The notes beneath the pieces are model-generated. The model saw nothing but the letters and a program-made list of their open reading frames with translations. It did not search any database and was not told where the DNA came from. From Dehalococcoidia bacterium (GTDB lineage Bacteria; Chloroflexota; Dehalococcoidia; SAR202; UBA11138), in assembly GCA_012270625.1 (NCBI GenBank), contig JAAXHZ010000039.1, positions 1-25,820 of the forward strand: a DNA stretch of 25,820 bases, given 5' to 3'. The position numbers and the translations under genes are program-made. Shown here in pieces: positions 22,605 to 25,820 of this stretch (position 1 is its first letter; each line of letters begins with the position of its first letter).

Positions 22605-23620
22605 ATGGATCGACTGACCGACAAGATCTACGGGTGCCTCCTGGGAGGCTTGATAGGCGACGCGATGGGCGCTCCCACTGAAGGCATGAACTACCAGGAG
22701 ATAATCGAACGGTACGGCCCCAATGGCGTGACCGACTTCAAGGGAGTGGGCACAGACGACACCGCCATCCGAGGTCAATGATCGACGCCATATTCAAGAG
22801 TGACGGTCACCCCACGGTGGACCACTTTGCACAGTCGTTCATAGACTTCAAGGATCAGAACCGGCACCTATGGTTCATCCCGGTTCGCAACGCCTTCCAC
22901 AAGTTCGAGCAGGGTCTGGAGCTGCCCGCCTACGCCGGATGGGGCAACATGCAGAGCTCCTCAACCGCCATGGCCATATCCCCAATAGGAATCATCAATG
23001 CCTGTGATCCTCGACAGGCGGCGCTGGAGACACTGGACGTAGCGTCGTTCATCCACAACGGCAACTCGGGCTACTGTCGCGACGCCGCATGTGCGATGGC
23101 GGCATCGGTGGCGGCCGCCTTCGATCCCAACGCGACTGTCGAGACCGTGGTGGACGCCGCGACCCGGTATCTGCTGCCCACAAGCGCAGGGGCGATCACG
23201 CAGGCAATCGCGGCGGCGCTTGACCTTGCCGCCGAGACGGACTCATACGAGACATTCCGCGAGAGCTACTACGCGAGGTACCAGAGGACAGTGCTGGCGG
23301 ACTCTATGGAGACCATCCCCGCGACCCTCGCGATACTGACGCTGGCCGAAGGCGACCCCGTGCGCGCCATAACATGGAGCGCCAACTTCGGACGCGACGC
23401 CGACACCATCGCCACGATGGTAGGAAGCATAGTCGGCGCGCTGCACGGCGCGTCCGGCCTGCCGTCCTCCTGGGTTGCAAAGGTCGAGGCAAACCCGGAC
23501 GTCACCTACCAAGACGACTCCCAACGGCTGGCCCGGGTCGTCCGCAGGCGCATCGAGGAGTCACGACAGACCTTGTCTGCCATCGAGTCTTTGGGGAATA
23601 TGGAGTCTGACGTGATGTAA
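22605..23620 (+). pseudogene. ADP-ribosylglycohydrolase (ARH/DraG-type), frameshifted near codon 57
   Basis: ARH enzymes remove ADP-ribose from proteins using two Mg ions. The first frame (22605-22781) has GCLLGGLIGDAMGAPTEG and GVGTDDTAIR, holding the N-terminal metal ligands (Thr50-Asp51-Asp52), and then meets TGA. The second frame (22778-23620) continues the fold without loss, including GWGNMQSSSTAMAISPIGI and the C-terminal metal motif NFGRDADTIATMVGSIVGAL (Asp207/Asp209/Thr210 of that frame). One missing base near 22770-22777 explains the break. The two frames overlap as ATGA, so coupled production of two halves is formally possible. AGGGAGGT precedes ATG 22605. A real or technical single-base deletion is the simpler reading. 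Confidence 0.85.
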
Positions 23621-23639
23621 GGACTGGAACAGTCACTCG

Positions 23640-24272
23640 TCAGTATGGCTTGACTCGGTACGTCCAGACCTGGAAGTACACGTCAGGCTCACCCTTCGGC
23701 ATCCCCTGGAACTCTTCGGTCACGTCCACGAGACCCCATCTCCCTTCGCGTTCGAGCTGTTGCTGCTTGTCGCGAAAGCCGTTGCGCTCGTACACGTCGG
23801 GGCGCAGCGTAAAGGCAATGTAGCCTCCCGGTCTAACTGTTCGCACAAGCTCGTCGAGCGAATGCGCTGGCGCATGACCCAGAGTCAGCACACCGACGCA
23901 GATAGCGGCATCGTAGCTGTCCGTATCAAAGCCAAGGGGCTCACCCATGACCATCTGATGAAAGTCACCATATACCCTCTTGCTGCGCGCCTCATCGAGC
24001 ATACTCCGCGACAGGTCCATCGCCTCGAGGTCCGTGTAGCCCAGCCGGTGCAGCTCGACACCGACCAAGCCGGTGCCCGCGCCTGCGTCCAGCACTCTCG
24101 CGTCCTTGGGAACGAAACGCTCGAATGTCTCGGCCGCTATGCGTGGAATGACATAACCGAAATCAGACTCCAAGTCTTCATCGTAGTCCTCCGCCCACTC
24201 ATCGTAGCGCTCTTCGAGCTGCTGGTTGTTCTCGGACGCATACACCCACTGGACTTTGTTCTCACTGTTCAT
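23640..24272 (-). CDS. class I SAM-dependent methyltransferase
   Basis: The 210-residue protein has a complete Rossmann-like SAM site: motif I VLDAGAGTGLVGVEL (residues 60-74), the acidic residue ending strand 2 in LEAMDLS (Asp86), post-I MLDEAR, AAICVGVLTL as motif II and VRPGGYIAFTLR as motif III. An N-terminal helix region (YDEWAEDYDEDLESDFGYVI) caps the site, as in Williams-Beuren-type/small-molecule methyltransferases. AAGGAAGG lies upstream of the ATG, and a TATAAT box on the same strand at 24343-24338 sits 66 bases before it. It is divergent from the Gfo/Idh gene and convergent with the glycohydrolase. The acceptor is unknown. Confidence 0.9.
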   Translation of the reverse strand: MNSENKVQWVYASENNQQLEERYDEWAEDYDEDLESDFGYVIPRIAAETFERFVPKDARVLDAGAGTGLVGVELHRLGYTDLEAMDLSRSMLDEARSKRVYGDFHQMVMGEPLGFDTDSYDAAICVGVLTLGHAPAHSLDELVRTVRPGGYIAFTLRPDVYERNGFRDKQQQLEREGRWGLVDVTEEFQGMPKGEPDVYFQVWTYRVKPY

Positions 24273-24456
24273 GTTTGCCTTCCTTCACCCGTGCTCCCAC
24301 GATCTATTCTTATCCAACACACCCAGCGCTGACTGTCATTATAGGAAAGTGACGCTCCGATCATCCTTCCAGACGCGAGTGCTCATCAGACTTTCGATTC
24401 GGATACTATGCTATCCTGAGACGGTCCAGCTTCTCTTTCGGCAGCAGCAGCGCAAA

Positions 24457-25590
24457 ATGAGCAAAATCGGCCTCGCAGTAATTGGCTCTACCGGCATCAT
24501 TGGCCGCGTGCACGTCGATGCAATCAACCGGCTCGACAACTGCCGACTTGTCGGCATCACCGCTCGGCGACAGGAACCCCTCCGCCAGCAGGCCGAGGAC
24601 CTCGGCGTAGCGCACTTCCCTACCCTCGAAGACACTCTCTCACACCCGGACGTGGACGCCGTAGTCATAGCCACTCCGCACCCGTCGCACCGCGACATCA
24701 CTGTAGAGTCCGCCGCCGCGGGCAAGCACGTCCTCGTCGAGAAGCCGATGAGCGTAACACCGTCCGAAGCGGACGACATGGTCAGAGCGTGCCGGGAGGC
24801 CGGAGTCAAGCTCGGCGTGCTCTTCAACAACCGCTTCCGGTCCGAGGCGGTCAAGATGCGAGAGCTGTTGGACGAAGGAGCCATCGGACGCATCTACCGC
24901 GTCAACATGTCGTCGGCTATGATTCGCAGTCAGGACTACTATGACAGGCTGGAATGGCGCGGCACCTGGTCGGACGAGGGCGGAGGCGCGCTGCTCAATC
25001 AGGGCATCCACGCCATAGACATGATGCAGTGGCTTGGCGGGATGCCTCGGACCGTGTTCGGGATGCTGTCAACGCTCCGCCATGATGCTGAAGTCGAGGA
25101 CTTCGCCACGGCCATCCTCGCCTATGACGGAGGAGGTCAGGGCAGTATGCACTGCAACACGTCCCAGGCCCCCAACCACCAGCGGCTAGAGCTGTGGGGC
25201 GAGACCGGCGCGATCGTAATGGACGACTGGACTGTCACACTTCACAGACTCGACACTTCTGTCCAGGACTTCATCGACAACGACAAGTCGCCGACATACG
25301 ACAGCCCCGGTCACAGGACAGAGACCTTCAAGCTCGATCCGGCGCCGAATACGCACGTCCCGGCTATCGAGGACTTCTCGGCAGCGATCCTGGAGGGCCG
25401 TGACCCCGCAGTCACCGGAGAAGACGGCCTCAACTCCCAGGAGCTTGTGGCATCGATTACTCTCTCCGGCTGCACCGGACAGCCGGTAAGCCTGCCCGTG
25501 GACCGTGCGCGGTACGACGCCTTGCAGAGAGATCTCGCCGCAGCCAAAAGCCTGCCCCGTGCCTGGACACGAGGGCTTCCGTCCATCTGA
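24457..25590 (+). CDS. Gfo/Idh/MocA-family NAD(P)-dependent dehydrogenase
   Basis: Members oxidise or reduce sugars, inositols and related polyols. The 377 residues show an N-terminal Rossmann fold (KIGLAVIGSTGIIGRVHVDA, VVIATPHPSHRD) and the catalytic EKP motif in HVLVEKPMSVTPSEA (Lys96). The C-terminal alpha/beta domain carries WRGTWSDEGGGALLNQGIHA and IDMMQWLGG, which contain the usual His and Asp. I chose ATG 24457 because the family N-terminus begins here; the open frame upstream to 24226 encodes sequence unlike the family and runs into the divergent methyltransferase gene. No clear Shine-Dalgarno is present. The substrate cannot be assigned from context. Confidence 0.92.
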   Translation: MSKIGLAVIGSTGIIGRVHVDAINRLDNCRLVGITARRQEPLRQQAEDLGVAHFPTLEDTLSHPDVDAVVIATPHPSHRDITVESAAAGKHVLVEKPMSVTPSEADDMVRACREAGVKLGVLFNNRFRSEAVKMRELLDEGAIGRIYRVNMSSAMIRSQDYYDRLEWRGTWSDEGGGALLNQGIHAIDMMQWLGGMPRTVFGMLSTLRHDAEVEDFATAILAYDGGGQGSMHCNTSQAPNHQRLELWGETGAIVMDDWTVTLHRLDTSVQDFIDNDKSPTYDSPGHRTETFKLDPAPNTHVPAIEDFSAAILEGRDPAVTGEDGLNSQELVASITLSGCTGQPVSLPVDRARYDALQRDLAAAKSLPRAWTRGLPSI

Positions 25591-25632
25591 TATACTCCAA
25601 TCCGAACTCCATAACGGCCAAGGAGAGCCCAA

Positions 25633-25820
25633 ATGACCACCGTTCACGAGAGGCAAGACGTCGCACTGATGGCACACCTGCTCAGACGCGCGGGGTTCGG
25701 CGCAACGTCGGATGAGTTGGACCACTACATGGGTATGAGCTACGAGGACGCCGTCGAGGAGCTTCTTGCCAAGAGGGCGTCAGTGGACATCCCACACGAC
25801 CTGATCCGCCGGTACCACGT
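25633..25820 (+). CDS. DUF1800 family protein, 5' part only
   Basis: The gene starts at ATG 25633 with AGGAGAG 5 bases upstream and runs off the window after 62 codons. The N-terminus ALMAHLLRRAGFGATSDELD then YEDAVEELL is the typical opening of DUF1800 proteins. These are about 450-600 residues long and often paired with a DUF1501 gene just downstream; their function is unknown. It follows the Gfo/Idh gene by 42 bases, close enough for co-transcription. Confidence 0.85.
   Translation, partial: MTTVHERQDVALMAHLLRRAGFGATSDELDHYMGMSYEDAVEELLAKRASVDIPHDLIRRYH

Noticed and set aside
24226..24456. Extended N-terminus of the Gfo/Idh protein
   Set aside because: The sequence before MSKIGLAVIG is unrelated to the family and overlaps the divergent methyltransferase start.

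Overview
The window looks like a chromosomal segment of a free-living, moderately GC-rich bacterium, most likely Chloroflexota (Dehalococcoidia/SAR202-like). This rests on the VEKEVV-type charged linker after the lipobox of the solute-binding protein, a DUF5679 zinc ribbon, a divergent DUF151 protein and a DUF1800 gene start. No rRNA or tRNA anchors it, so the phylum is an inference. Gene density is high and Shine-Dalgarno sites are mostly clear.

Layout. Positions 237-7276 form one forward gene train: a family-5 peptide-binding lipoprotein, two DppB/DppC-type permeases, a P1-family (DmpA/BapA-like) self-cleaving aminopeptidase, a Rossmann/DUF2520 reductase, panB and a TPR protein. Junctions are tight (TGATG and ATGA overlaps, 4-44 nt gaps). 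Together they suggest peptide import, aminopeptidase cleavage and pantoate synthesis; one possible link is beta-alanine release for pantothenate. A FIST sensor-domain gene converges on the train, and a divergent DUF151 gene with its own near-consensus promoter follows.

Positions 9390-13190 are a gene graveyard around an iron locus. A substrate-binding-protein signal peptide is joined by a deletion to a FecE-type ATPase, and the ATPase is interrupted by a 152-bp MITE with a CTAG target duplication. Intact heme-monooxygenase (N-W-H triad) and ferritin genes follow. Next come the C-terminal remnant of a di-heme oxidoreductase, the N-terminal remnant of an MFS exporter and an intact self-inhibited Fic gene with a repeat-rich promoter. 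A CaCA-type exchanger with an uncertain start comes after.

Positions 13189-19493 are metabolic and transport genes: the exchanger, a GMC oxidoreductase, an MBL-fold hydrolase, a DUF5679 zinc ribbon and an SLC13 permease with RCK_C domains.

Positions 19589-22311 hold the most unusual signal. A soluble protein is built from twelve consecutive 22-residue repeats with no gaps. The next gene carries a homologous repeat array fused to a YihY/BrkB membrane domain. I do not recognise this pairing as a described system. A second MITE (TSD ATATA) lies in their upstream intergenic region. After it come a frameshifted ADP-ribosylglycohydrolase, a methyltransferase, a Gfo/Idh/MocA dehydrogenase and the start of a DUF1800 gene that runs off the window.
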